Positions 13,005-25,506 of a DNA stretch of 64,000 nt are shown here, one piece after another; position 1 is the stretch's first letter; the number at the start of each line of letters is the position of its first letter. Made by a program: the position numbers and the translations under genes. Source of the DNA: Stratiolaelaps scimitus (lineage: Eukaryota > Arthropoda > Arachnida > Mesostigmata > Laelapidae). The notes below the pieces were generated by a model. That model was not told the DNA's origin, did not search any database, and saw nothing but the letters and a program-made list of their open reading frames with translations. Location of the stretch: positions 20,129,501-20,193,500 of the forward strand of contig JABWDB010000001.1 in assembly GCA_019614645.1 (NCBI GenBank), in the 5' to 3' direction.

Positions 13005-13180
13005 ATGAGCATGGAAGAGTGGTATACCTATTTACAACGAGCACGATCCAGTGAGTTGTTACTCAGTTCCGTTACGAGACGATGCCATTGGATTGCTTGC
13101 CAAGTGGACCGCTTGGGCTACGACTCTCAGCTCATTCATTGGAGGGTGGCAAACGCAGCTTCACGGCGTAGATGCCAGGG
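13005..13180 (+). CDS. Candidate first coding exon, unknown product
   Basis: From ATG at 13005 there are 58 open codons beginning MSMEEWYTYLQRARSSELLL, ending at phase 2 immediately before GTGAGTC, a consensus-quality splice donor (exon end AGGG at 13177-13180). A GAGA tract lies about 40 bases upstream. The peptide is rich in charged and aromatic residues with no recognised domain. No downstream acceptor exon was identified, so the gene is unproven. Confidence 0.3.
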
Positions 13181-14240
13181 GTGAGTCGGAGCGAGAAGAG
13201 GGGAATTTCCACTATTAGCGATAGTAGCGATTCGCGGCCGATGGCGTCGAATGGCGTACGGAACCTCTGGCTGATACACGTTCACGCGCAGAGTGGAAGT
13301 GGCTGCCACGCGATAACGTGCGAAGTTTTTCCACTGTGTTTCTTCGACGAGCGCTTGTGCGAGTAACGATCTCCACCCCGTACGTCACCCCTGGTGGCTC
13401 TCGCGACTTCATCTGCATGATTGTCGAGGATCGCCGACCTACCGAGTATCGTAGAGGCAGCGCAGTGTGTGCTAACGAACATACAATGCTAAGATCCGGT
13501 CAGTCGGTCGTTTTTGCCATTGTCGCACTGCATGTTAACATATGCTGCCTCTCAATACCATTGCCAAGGCAACCGTTTCTGCAATGCAAATTCAACTACA
13601 GGTTTAGCTTGTCTCCTTCACACGCTTTATAAATTGACTCAAATACGTTGACATTAGGTGGCCGAGGTGGTGGCTGAAAATATGCGTCCACTTTTGAAAC
13701 AAACGTCTCAATCTGAGAAATGATAGGCCAATGTATTATTGAGCTATCCGTCTGCTTGGACTAGTCGCGATCGTGGCCCGCTGCTTCGTCCAGTCGTTAA
13801 CTCGTGCAAACGAATGTAATATTGCCAAATGTATTTCGCAGACATGTACACATTCTCTTATAGCCGTATGGATAAAGTACGCAATTAAGACACCGGATAT
13901 TCTCGGTTCCTCTCAGGTCTAGCAGGCCATTTATAGCCTCTTTCCCCGCGAACAACCTCGCAAACAAATGATTTCAACAGACGCCTCGCCGAAACTCTCA
14001 CCAGTCTAACTGTGGACCTGCCGTACACCGAGTGTATCCAATAAAAATAGGTCGTTACATTAAATTGCAGCGGAAAGCTCTACTGCGCACCCGTGATTCG
14101 GCATCTTTTTGAGGCCAGAGCTAACAAATCCTATTGCCAAATGGTGTGTAAAAATTCTTGCGGAGCAGTTGTAAAACCGTCTCCTCCATATAGATGTGCT
14201 CCCTGGTTGCTTTGATCGCTCGGTATATGCGCATGCTATG
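13181..14240. other. Moderately GC-rich non-coding stretch
   Basis: Overlapping open frames of 60-104 codons occur on both strands at 13172-13632 with no splice signals that fit together. I cannot support a gene here. Confidence 0.35.
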
Positions 14241-15350
14241 ATCTAAATGGCTAGAGAACACGGAGCCGGGAGAGATGGACGATTCGGGCTGCGTCCGCGT
14301 ACGATTCTCGGTGAGGAGATTTCCTCCCTCTGTGTATGAGGTGATAGTTGTGAGGCAATCGCCTCGAGAATAGTACCAAGTTGCGGGGGAGTTACGGGCT
14401 TTGGCGGGCCGGGTACGGAGGCGCAGAGAGAAGACGTCATGGGAGAGGAACAGTCACTGTGACTTCGCGGGAATGGCGGCGCGGGGGTACGTCCTCTTCT
14501 TTTTCTTTTTCTTCGTCCTCTTCTTCAATGAACGAACGAACGAATGAATGAATGAATCCCTCAGTCTCGCCTTCGTTTACCGCGCGGGGTGTGATGCGCC
14601 TCTTTGCGGCGAAGTTCTTTTTCTTGTCTAACCACTGTCGGGCTGAAGCTTCTGTCCTTCGAACCTCCTCCCGTCCTGTTCCGACCCATCCCTGATGGCC
14701 CAAGAGACGAGCGAGAGCAGCGGGGAGAAGAAGTCGTCCTGTATCACCGCCGCAACGAATGGAAGGAATTGAAGCCACCGCCAAGATGGCACGGCCGAAC
14801 AGTGCTAGTAGCTCGAGCGGCGGCAGTGGTGGCAGAAGCCTCCACCGCAAATTGCTCCTTCAATCCTTCACAGTTCCAATGCGGCCGGACGCGCGGTTGC
14901 GAGGACGCAGCAGGACTAGCGGATGGAGTACGGCATAGGGAGAGAAAAAGAAAGATAGGCGACCGACCGATCGCAGACGGACACAGAGCCAAAATACGGG
15001 AGACAGTTAGAACGGGAGCTGGTGGCCATGCTCCCAGCAGATTTTGCACTGGATCACAGACACAAGCAACTGAGGCCGCCGGGCCCACATTTGAAAGGCC
15101 ATCCGTCGAAAGTCAAGGGCTTCGAGGACCCCCAGAGGTTCGCACGCCGTACAAAAGAAAGGCTGCTTCGAAGGGGGTTGCAGAAGGGTGACGTGGGGAT
15201 AGGAGGTTCTTGGACGATGAGAAGGAATAGGAGTGGGCACATGAAGAGCGCCTTGTTCCTTCCAAGTGCATATCTAACTGATCGTCTGTTTGGCAGCACT
15301 GCGTCTGCAGCACCAGAGGAGAGCCAGCCGCCTGTCTCAGAGTCGTAACG
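14240..15350. other. GC-rich island, possible promoter or 5' exon
   Basis: A strongly GC-rich kilobase with long frames in several readings, including one of 195 codons at 14604-15191 that opens with TTG rather than ATG and shows no domain. A frame from ATG at 14759 gives a Ser/Gly-rich 59-residue peptide containing RSLHRKLLLQSFTVP. A mixed polypyrimidine tract (14495-14525) and an imperfect GAAT/GAAC repeat (14527-14556) are present. This looks like a promoter/5' UTR region or CpG-type island; no CDS is assigned. Confidence 0.35.
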
Positions 15351-15794
15351 ACCAGAATTCAACGATTTACTATTGCTGCTGTCGCAGTTACGGCAGCTGC
15401 TTTTCTGCTCTCTCGTCAAGCTGAGCACTCGTTACAATGAAGGAATCAGACCGAGGCTCAATTTTGCGTAATTATCGTCGGCCTATCTGTGGGAGCCTTC
15501 AAAGTGAATTCACCCGAAATGTGGTGTCCGGAAATGGGCCAGTATTGAGGTCGAATGCAAAAAATATCTGTGTATGTTCCTTCTATGAATGGCAAGTGTT
15601 CATGCACAATTTATTCCAGTTATTATCAGAGGTCGGTGCACGATGCATTAACGTTCTGCCCATTGGAATTTTACTGTTCGAGTGATAGGCCTTTGTTAAC
15701 AGTTGAGTACATCGTGATTTTTACAATTGTTGAAAATATGATATACGAATTACCTGAAACAAATCTCTATCAACTGGACATACTTTAGGACAAG

Positions 15795-15896
15795 TACGAG
15801 TGGTCTCAGCTGTTCCCCTATGTGACAGACCTCAGCTCTTAACAGAACAGCTGAGGGTCAGCTCGAAAAAAACAATTATAAATACGAATGGTCTCA
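15795..15896. repeat. 5'-inverted, truncated SINE (family 1) with target duplication
   Basis: A direct repeat of 14 bp with one mismatch (TACGAGTGGTCTCA at 15795-15808 and TACGAATGGTCTCA at 15883-15896) flanks a short insert. Its first part (about 15809-15842) is the reverse complement of the family-1 SINE segment around GTTAAGAGCTGAGG, and its second part (about 15845-15882) is the SINE tail in forward orientation. This head-to-head arrangement within one insertion is the footprint expected of twin priming during LINE-driven retrotransposition. Confidence 0.6.
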
Positions 15897-16189
15897 AATC
15901 TCAAACGAAGCAGAATGCAATTCTGAAAACGTTAAATTCAGAACACTTCCTTCAGAGATCTGGATCCTAGTCACACCAGTACCTCCATCGCGCAGCATGC
16001 ATCACCGAGCATAAGCTAAACCGTCCCATGGCAAATCAGCCCTAACGCTTTCGTTGTCCCCGCTGCTCGTTGTTAAGCACGTTGTTAAACGCAGGATAAG
16101 TAATTCGTAATTATTTGCTAGGAGAAACATAATCTACAGATTTATCACAAGCACACATATGCACATGTGTACGAGCATTTGTTTAAGTC

Positions 16190-16195
16190 TTTATT
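16190..16195 (-). terminator. Poly(A) signal AATAAA of the Pro/Tyr-rich gene
   Basis: The minus strand reads AATAAA about 104 bases downstream of the TAA stop at 16299, a typical spacing for a 3' UTR. It supports the stop codon as the true gene end. Confidence 0.5.
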
Positions 16196-16298
16196 TCTTA
16201 ATATTAGATCGGCAACATTCGCTGTCCTCAGTCGGATAACGATCCAGATGTCGATGGTCTACTCTGAGTTCTTCCTACCTCTTTAACGCACTGGTACG

Positions 16299-18065
16299 TT
16301 AGGATGGTGTGATAGCAATCCGCGTTCGGTTGTACGTCGCGGGTACAGCGTGGCCAACATTCACAGGGATTGCCCTTGTCGTGTGGGCCGCTTGCGCGCT
16401 GCTCGATGGCGTTGTCATCCATGTAGCTGCTGATAGGTGCTGTTCCGATGTTCGCCAAATGTTGTTAGTAACCGTAACATTGTGTGCTGTCCGCTGGGCT
16501 GAGGTGCTATTCGGCGAATCCCTCATCAAAGTATAGTATTGCTCATTTGCCAGCGAATCATCATCGAATGCTACAGCGTCATCATCGTTGGTCACGAGGA
16601 CCTCCTTGCGTGCTGTATCGTTATACTGTGAGAACGAATACGCTCGATATGAGCGGGGGTCAAGAGGATCGTAGCGCAACTTGTCTGCCAGATGTGCTCC
16701 GGCCACATATCCCGATCCGAAACCGACGAGAGCACCGACGATCGCTGACGATTGTCTGCTCTTGTCATCAGCAGGAGCTGGCGTTGCGTACGGGTGGGGA
16801 TTCGCGTACACCGGAAGTGGTTGTGGAAACTGATACGGAGCAATATAGTGGCTAATATACGGCTGATAGACATTCGGATTAATCTGATAATAATTGTACA
16901 CTGGAATCGGCGTTGGCGGCGGGTAGTAGATAGGGTATCCTGTGCTGTAGTAGGGTGCGTAGTACGGAGGCGGCGTATTGGGCTGATAGTTTGGGGGCGG
17001 CGTATTGGGCTGATAGTTTGCGGGTGGCGTATTGTAGTGCGGGTATGTGGGGTACTGTGGGGGCGGATTATTTTGGTTATAATTAGGTGGGGGGGTATAC
17101 GGCGACGGCGTCGACGTAGGTGGTGGCGTGGCGGGGTAAACAGGATAGTGAATCGTGGGATGTGGCTGCTGCTGCTGTTGTTGTGTTGCCCAAGGATAGG
17201 GATTTGGATTGAACGTCGGATTTGGATAGAACTGCGTTTGTGAAGGAGGAGTGTATGTTGGCGACGCGTAGACAGGCCAAGCTGTGGTGTGCAATCCAAC
17301 GGGACGGTAAACGGCAGGCGCTATTCGTATTGGACTCATCGTCGTTGGCCGAACTGAAATGTATAACAAGAATAACAGCAGATAAATGAAAGCGTGCCTC
17401 GGGTAATCATGGCCACCTATCGAAATGTTCTATCTTGTGCTATTGCGGCTATTGTATAACAATGGGCTCGATGTAACATGTTGGGTGTTTTCTGCTTGAT
17501 TACTTGACTGAGATAGACTAAAGAAGGGATTCCACTGGCTGCAACACCAACTTCACCCACCTTCATTAGATCACCAATGGTCAGCTGGCAACCATTTTTC
17601 CGGGCAAGTTCACGCCTTGTATAACAAAGCTCACTGACGCAAATGAATCAGATGTCTCTGGCCTTTTGAAATCTCACAATCTGGCCTTTATCTCGCTGTC
17701 TAGCGGAACATTGCCATGAACACAAAACTGTTATATATTTCGCATTAGACATAGACTACTTATATAATATCTCTTACCATCCGGATATTCGGTGAGAGAG
17801 ACTTTCTGTTATATTTTAAATATATCTTTCAATACTGAAAGATAGACTCTAAGCTTGGAATAAGTCTCTCCACCTAAAAACCAATTCTCTCTGCTATATA
17901 CGTCAAGGCACGAAGTTCTCCAGGAGAACATTATGTCTGGCGTTATTTCTATTACAAACCTCGTACTACAGGATTGCCGATGACAACAACTTGCTGAGGA
18001 TATCGAGAGTGAACGGGCGAAGTTAGCGCCGCCGCAACGGCCAGAGTCAGCTGGTATCCCTTCAT
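16299..18065 (-). CDS. Secreted Pro/Tyr-rich protein with glycine-rich segment
   Basis: Two exons: 18065-17960 (donor GTTTGT, phase 1) and 17353-16299 (acceptor after a pyrimidine tract ending TACATTTCAG), giving 386 residues. Exon 1 begins MKGYQLTLAVAAALTSPVHS, a clear signal peptide probably cleaved near residue 20. Residues about 50-225 are Pro/Tyr/Asn-rich with a Gln run (about 93-98), PPPNYNQNN-type units and a tandem NYQPNTPPP repeat. A hydrophobic glycine-patterned stretch, AIVGALVGFGSGYVAGAH (about 239-256), resembles a glycine zipper. The tail is Asp/Ser/Thr-rich with several N-glycosylation sequons. The role is unknown: composition suggests an extracellular structural, cuticular, salivary or cement-like protein, by inference only. 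The long same-strand frame at 16592-17299 is a shadow. A poly(A) signal follows the stop. Confidence 0.75.
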
Positions 18066-20755
18066 ATTTCGTCGCAAAAATGGCAAATCCAGTACACACG
18101 CGTGCAGCGTTACTGCATGCCCACTTCACACAGTCGATGGCCGTAAGGGTGGCTAGTCCTATTCCATCACTATTTCACTAGCAGGAAGCTCCCTTCCTTG
18201 CGTTTCTTTGTCGAGGTCTATACAGTCTTACGAGGGGCTGAGCGTGCCACAGGAGTTGTATTCCGCCAGCTGACCAATAGCCTTTTCGGGACAATCCATA
18301 CGAATGGAGCATTTCGCGTGGGTCAGTCGATATAGTCTAGAAAATAGAACAGACTTCTGGAAGTCCCTAAACACGATGTTGTCATGTGCTGTATTTTACC
18401 CGTTAGGGATACGAAACCTTGCAGACAGATTAGATGAGGTGAACAATATATTTTCAATGTTGGATGTGTTGTCCGCAGTTGTAGTCGATCGCATTCAAAT
18501 ATTACAGCTGGATCAGCTCAATGTCAGGGACAGTAGATTATCATACATTATTGGGTACAACATTTCGCAGATGATGTTATCAACGACATTTTCATCTTAC
18601 ATAATAGTCCAGATTTCAGTCCCAAGCAGGAGGGTCAGTTGATAATATAAGGCTATAATTGAGTGTTCACGTTTGTTGACAACCTTGCCCAGAATCACTT
18701 CCGCATTATATATTGACACATCAAAAGGAAGTTTGGCCAGAAGTATTATGATCGAACAGATTTTCAAGACCAGACTTGTCTGATACATCCGTTGTCAGTC
18801 TATTGGCCTTGCCTACACATTCAGCTTGTGTTCATTGAGGCAACATGATGCTCCGCTTGCTCTGTAGTATCCATGACGTGACTCAAGCACTTCTCGTAAA
18901 CAGTGCTCGATATTGTTTGCACCTGCTTTGGCAGTCGTGACCCTTCTGATAAAGTTCCCCTAGCCTTGTTTCTCTCTCGCTTTTGATTCTTGGAAGGTTG
19001 TCAAACGGCCACGGACCGAGCGCCGTTGCTGAAGCTACGCTACAAATAGTTCCTACTGAACTAGAGGACGCGGGCACTCGACACGCATAGGGAGAGAGCA
19101 CAGGATAACATGCTAGTGGATTATGCAGGGGCATCACTACGAATCATGCATCGAACTATTTTCGACACACAGTTCATTAAAGTGTAGACAGAAACAAGTC
19201 GTGCTTCCTCTTTGCTTGAATTGAAATGAGTCGATTTTGAAGCTGCTGGCATTTGATAGTTTGTACATACATATGTAATAGAATCGTATTGCTTTTTATT
19301 TATAGTGATGTACTCATTTACTGTATGAGTTATCTGCATGTAATCTGCAAAGCATATATATCGTTCTGCACGCGTAAACTGTCCTGCCACAACAATGTTC
19401 CATAACGGCCGACGGATAACCCCTCAGCGGTAGTTTCGAGTATACAGCGTCGCTTATAACAGAAAATCAAGATTAAAGTTAATCATTATTTTCTCTCTCT
19501 CTCCATTACTCTCTCTCTCTCTCTCTCTCGCACTTTCGAGACTTCCCTTCGCTTCTGTCAGATGCGAGACTTTCACATCGTCGGTGACTATTTGTCTAGA
19601 GTCTGCTTTCCGGAGATTGATGTTACTGCTTCCTCTCACAAATTAGCCTGCTAATAGGATGACTCCGTCATCGAAGCTCATTCCGGCTTCTATGCGAAAC
19701 TCTAGTATACCGATAGCCCGCTGAAGTTTCATTGCTGAGTAGACTTTTATCTTTCAGTTCGAGCTGCACCTGAGCCTCACTGATCACAATCACCAATGAA
19801 GCTCTCGGATAGAGTATTGCTGAAAGTTGCCTCGGACGAATGCAACTACACCCATACTGCAATATAGAGAAAGGAAGACAGATTTAGAAAGGCCTATATT
19901 ATTGCTTGGTTTCCATCAATCCATCAATCTCGTACATGATATAACCCACACGTCGGCGCTCTCCATTCCCACTTCTATGAATGGTAATCAAACTTGTAGC
20001 TCTTTGAAAGAATTTCTATCTATTCGAGCGTTTATTGCAGAAGCACAGGGCCGATTCCGTGTTTAGCGTTGACTCAGTGTACGTACCGTACCTCATATCA
20101 TAAATCTAAGCTCATTCATCTAAATCGAACATGAAATGCAACAGCATAAATAGTATCACTGATAAACAAGCCAAGTTAAACGTAAAGGCGTAATTGGCCT
20201 TTACACGATTGTGAGTTAGTCAACCCACAGTATCCTCCCTTGTTGAGGGAGGATAAGAGCAAGGGCCAAAATTGAATGTAACACAGAAACTGAACGTCGG
20301 CATTGATCAACGATTTGACTGTATCGCCCTCGATCTACTCAATTATCATGGTGGGCTTTAGAGGAGACACCGGTTTTATAAATAACGTCCTATACGGGTT
20401 AAGTGATTCATTTTTCGTGTGCGGTTTCCTCGAACAAATCATCTTATGACTGAGTATTTTGTGTATTACACTGATTCAACGTCATGATATATATTAATGT
20501 TAATATTGGCCCTAATAGCAACTATGGTTGCACGAGACTACGTCAATCCGTGTGCACTTTGTGAAATTGACACGTGAATTTCTTTTGATTTCACTTGCCG
20601 CCGTTATCGCGAGGATAGTTCGTCGATGCGGTACATTTCGACGTCAAACCAAATATCACCGGATCACTTTTCACGGAGCTTTTCACAACGGCCTGTTGAT
20701 ATTTTCTAAGTTGACACAATAAACGAGCACGCCGAAACGAATAGGAGAGACGATA

Positions 20756-20757
<2 letters not shown>
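18066..20757. other. Non-coding stretch
   Basis: Contains a (CT)n tract at about 19493-19530 and scattered short frames. The longest frame, 112 codons from 18304, has no domain or splice context. No gene supported. Confidence 0.45.

Positions 20758-20834
<77 letters not shown>
20758..20834. repeat. (TA)n microsatellite
   Basis: About 75 bp of nearly pure TA dinucleotide repeat, visible directly in the sequence. Confidence 0.95.
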
Positions 20835-20837
<3 letters not shown>

Positions 20838-21089
20838 CATAAGAGGGTGGATGAGAATGACATTTGACGATGTGACTGGTAGTCAGTTAGAGTAGTGACA
20901 GTCGTGTAATAGTCAGATCCTTGACAGGTCCTTGAATAAATGTTGCTACAAAGTGCTACCTAGACCTGACGAAGTAAAGCGAAGCCAACTCAGGGTCACC
21001 TATAGTAGAAGTAGTTGTGTTGAAGTAGTGATGGGTCTATTCGTCACCGAAGTCAACGTAAACAGTCTCGGAACAGTTGAGCAAAAGAG

Positions 21090-21300
21090 AGAACGAGGGA
21101 GAGAGAGAGAGAGAGAGGCAGATACACGACTGGTGTTTAGCGGGTGCAGGTCTCGCACTTCCAGTCAAACACCAAAGTATGAGGCCTGAAGCGGGTGCAT
21201 AATGCATTTTACAGTTACTCCCCTTCAAAGAAAAGTTGTGTAGTAGTGACTCCAATCGCCCTTCTCTCTCTCTGTCTCCCTCTCTCTAGCTTCCTCCTCA
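21090..21300. repeat. (GA)n and (CT)n simple repeats
   Basis: A GA run at 21096-21117 and CT-rich runs at 21262-21290 on opposite sides of about 150 bp of unique sequence. They border the GC-rich island that follows. Confidence 0.7.
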
Positions 21301-22960
21301 TGAATAGTAGTCCTAAACACGGTATAATGCCAACTACCTCTACACCCAGCGCCTCGTCTTGTTCCACAAGCCCGGCCGGCCCCTCGCTGGCGACGTCAGT
21401 GGGTGGCAGTCCCAAGCCTTGCCTAGCTTTTACTCGGTTGACAAACGCACAGCCTCCAAATACATGTATTGACAGGTGCACATGCATGCATGAAGCTGTC
21501 CGTCCGATAGGCGCCGGTGCGTTCGTGTAGATGGACGGATGTGTGCATGGGTCCTGTTGTCCTTTTAGATCTCATATACGGCCCGCGCCGCCAGCGCAAC
21601 CGCTACCAAGTGGCCACGGCCACCATAGCGTCCTGGTTGGCTGATGTTAGCCATTTGGCGCGCTCTGTGCCGTATGCGGCACCGCGTACCCGCTTTGCAC
21701 GCGCTGCACGTACTGACGCGTGCATGCAGCAGGACAACCAAGTGTAAGTTCCTCCCCTTTCTCCCAGTGGGCATCATGGTGCGGGTGCCGCTTCAGCGGT
21801 AGGCAGGCGCCTAGCCTAAGCTTAGACTTGTACCAGTCAGAACGCACGAGTCGAAACCTCGCACAATTGTAGCACTGTTGTGGCACACACACACACACGG
21901 GGCCGGCAGACAGTCGTGCGCAGTCGCATCAGACCCCCAACGAAAAAGGGACGCGCGCCGCCGAGCCAGTAGACGAAAGGCAGATAGCGGCCGCATCAGA
22001 ACTGCTGGCGCCGAAACACCAACATCGGGATCGCCATCACCAGTCACCTCTACTACTACCAACAACATTACAAGCAACAACATTACGACAGCAGGTGGCG
22101 CCAACTAAACCAACTATAGTGTTCGTGCTCTTGGGATTCTGTCAGCTTTCTCGGTCTCTCTCTCTCTCACTTCTTGTCGGTCTGTCTGTATGTCCGCCTT
22201 GTCTTCTGCGGCTGTCGTTGTTCGGCTTGCGCTTCGTTCCTTGTACTGTTGCCCCTCTCATAAGATATCTCGATTGCATCTAACAAACTCAGTTGCTCAC
22301 GCACACACAGCCTCAGTCTCGCTTTCTCTCTCTCTACTTCTTTCCTCTGTCGTTCCCTCGTCTCTATCCTCGTCGCTCCGGTCGGTACTCGGAGCAAGCG
22401 AGGACACCAGCCACCTAGCCGGCCGCTCGCCGTGAAGCCGCGCTCGTTTGCAAGTCATTCGTAGCAGTAGCAAGCGACCTCAGTACGCTCGGGCCCGTGT
22501 GGTGCCAGGCGGCTGGCGCTCTGCCCGGCATAGCTGCGGCGAAACGCTTCCCGCCGCGCTCGTCGCTTGCCAAGTGGGACGAAATGCATCGCACGTATCG
22601 TGCGGTAACGCCAGCGGTGAAGGCAGAGGAAGTAGTAGCAGCCGCGGCCGCGTGTCGATCACCGCCAACGCGAGCCATCTACCCAGCAGAGCAGGGAGAC
22701 GGCAAGTAAGCAGACAGAGAGGCGTGAGAAGAAGTGTGGAGACCGCGTAGTGCTGGACCCCACGGATACGGGAGCCAGCGAACCCCATCCACCATCACCA
22801 CCACCACCACCACCATACAATACCATAGCATACCATACAACCAAACGCCACAAACACTACCATGGCATACAACCTGCTCCTTCTTGTTCAGGTGCTTAGA
22901 GACGATGCAAAAGAACCCTGAGGAAGGTTCCTACGGATAACAGGGGGGAACCGTTCGGAG
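21300..22960. other. GC-rich island, possible 5' UTR or promoter region
   Basis: GC-rich DNA with many overlapping open frames on both strands, plus (CA)n at 21885-21898, CT-rich runs near 22158-22172 and 22318-22335, and a CAC/ATAC tandem tract near 22793-22835. A good donor, CAA followed by GTAAGC, lies at 22705/22706 and closes two overlapping frames. A pyrimidine-rich acceptor TTCTTGTTCAG precedes an ATG near 22905, but that frame stops after 11 codons. The pattern fits a non-coding first exon and intron, but a CDS cannot be fixed. Confidence 0.35.
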
Positions 22961-22989
22961 TCACATACGCCAGCACATATGGCTTTCAT

Positions 22990-23046
22990 ATTCTCTCTCT
23001 CTCCTCCCTATCTCTCTCTCTCTCTCTCTCTCCGCCAGTCTCTCTA
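22990..23046. repeat. (CT)n microsatellite
   Basis: An interrupted CT/TC dinucleotide run of about 55 bp. Confidence 0.85.
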
Positions 23047-25180
23047 ACTCTTCCTTCTATGTCTCATCTTTTGGAGCTAATATGTATGGGGCCAACAAGT
23101 AGGATAACATCACAATATCTAGCCGCCAAAACAGCCTCGGGAGTTCGCTGTTTAGTTAGATAGGGGGAAGGGTAAATAGGTCAGACCTCTTCAATTGGAT
23201 GAAGAGCATTCTATTCGAGATGCAATAAACATACGTGGTATTCATAATGTATATAAATACGACTGTCATAAAATAATCGAGGACCAAATAATAAGTGAAC
23301 TTGTTCATTACTGATCAGGGTTACACGTTGCTTGGATCACATGTAGTGATAGCTTGTTCTTTGTTAGAAGTTTCGCCTTCACTGCTGAGATAGGGCCAAC
23401 ATGTGCAGGCATATCGGACGGTACGCAAAGCACCGATAATGAAGGAGAGATGGGTAATTTATCGCTATTCAGTTATGTAGCTGTGTTTAAGCTCAAGGTG
23501 ATTAAGCTAGCCAGGTTTCTTGTTTACAATGCACTTAGTGGAAACACGTGAACTCGTACGTGGAGAACTTATCTGGACCACAAACTTTGGGCGTCTTCGA
23601 AATGTTTCTTCTATAAATCGCGTATATATAGCAATGTCGTTTAGTTGTTCTGATCACATTCGCCGCATGCCCATATGGCCTGCTGCGATCATTCAGCTCT
23701 TTAACGATACCACGCACGAGTGAATCCCTAAGCTCTGTGTGTAAGCAAACAGCTTCTCGCAAACAGTGGATTTGCGACACGCTTTGCCACGCGAAGCAAC
23801 AGAAACGCTGTGCAGAACAATGTGAACATTCAAGTACGTCGAAATTGTGACTGGTGTGGAATACAGATCATGAACTGATTTGTATTCCTGCGATCTATGT
23901 TTACTGCTTATCAACTATAACATTTCCCAGTTCTAATGAAGTGATGCAACGTATTTGTTTTGTTAACAATTATACTGCAGTTGTCGCAATGAGAGCTGCA
24001 TCGATCATGTTCTATTCACTACGATGAGATTGGGTAAACATTACGTTAGGTAGCAACGCAGTGACAGGTAATAATGAATGCAGCAAGTTGGGACGTTCTT
24101 CTACCGTCACCGACGGCAGGAAATGCAGAGTTTACTACCAAGCCTGTTATACAGACGCCATAACAGCTACTCGATCTCAAAATAAAGCCGTGTAAGGCTG
24201 TCCGACGTGGATACTACTCTAGCTAAGATGCATTAGTTCGTTTTCGGAGTAATGGAACGCTAGTGAAACTAGCGCAGCGAAGAAAGCATAGGGTGAAGTC
24301 TAAGAGCTGTCGCGAAGGTAGAAACAGATTACGGTTGGTCCAATGAGGCAGGTTGCCATGCTGGGGGCACGCTGGGGCCCGGTGGGGTTTAATTCTAAAA
24401 GCAGTGTCTTACGGCTATCCTGCTTATCTCAAGTAGGCTTTTAGTGACGCGCAGGATTCGTTGAAGCCTTGCGGCTGGTGCCAGCCAAACTCCTGCCACT
24501 ACCTCATCATTGGATCCACCGGGCTATCGGAAAGCGTCGTTCGTCTTAGATCCTCTCCTCACATTGACTACTCAAATGCGCCAACGAATAGGCCAGGCCT
24601 AACGTTTCTACATAGATTTGAAAAAAAATGTTATGCTCAAATCACAGCGAATGCGTGCTAGGTGATTTCATATTTGTGAAGTATGGTATTTCGATGGGAA
24701 ATTGATTTCTTTGCAAGGCCTGACAGACTTAGTTGCCTCGTCTGTCAAGTGTCAGGAATCAGATAGATCATTTTCCTGGTTCAAAAGTATTTGAGTGCAG
24801 GAGAACAATATGGAAGCAGACCGCGCCTGTACATTTAACCTTATGAAATTAGTATCGGCCTAATGTGGTAGTCGAATTGTGTGAAGGAGATTTTTGGACA
24901 AGCGATTCAAAAGCTGAAGGCTATCGGTTGTATATAGGTGCCTTTAGTTTAACGCCTGTGATCCCTTTCACAACGAAACAAAATCCTTGCTTTGCTTCAA
25001 CAATACGTAACAAGCACGTATATTCTTAAGGACAAATCACACAACAAAAAAAAAACACATCATTATAATAAAGACAAAGCCGACCGTCAGCTTTTGTGCA
25101 ATACAGAACAGTGTTAGCTATACACATCGGTTCACTCAGACCCTTCGATAGGACACGTGTTCTAGGCACACGTTTGTGTT
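23047..25180. other. Non-coding stretch
   Basis: No exon with coherent splice sites, no recognisable repeat family and no RNA gene found. Confidence 0.45.
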
Positions 25181-25464
25181 CGAGAGTGCGTTGCGTGTCA
25201 TCGAACCAGGCCACGAACGTGAGTTGCGCCCTCCGGGGTCCGTCTGGGCCCTTTAATTCGCTTCCTCTCTCGATCTCTCCTTCGGTAACATAACGCTCGC
25301 GTTGGTGTGCATTCTTTCGGTTGCTCGTCTCTCCGTCGTACTGCAGCAGAACTGCTGCAGTACATGACGGAGTACAATACCGCCACGGCCCTTACCAACC
25401 GAGTCGGTAACGTGGTGGCAAACGCGCTCCGTGGACTATCTCATCCCTAAAAAGAGAGAGTCGG

Positions 25465-25506
<42 letters not shown>

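Noticed and set aside
14604..15191. 195-codon plus-strand open frame
   Set aside because: It begins with TTG, overlaps long minus-strand frames, and has no domain or splice context. Base composition explains its length.
16752..17243. 163-codon plus-strand frame rich in Arg, Trp and Ile
   Set aside because: Antisense shadow of the Pro/Tyr-rich exon; an artefact of the repeated codons.
16592..17299. 235-codon minus frame rich in Arg/Ile/His
   Set aside because: It is a shifted reading of the Pro/Tyr-rich exon of the secreted protein; the Pro/Tyr frame joins to a signal-peptide exon in phase.
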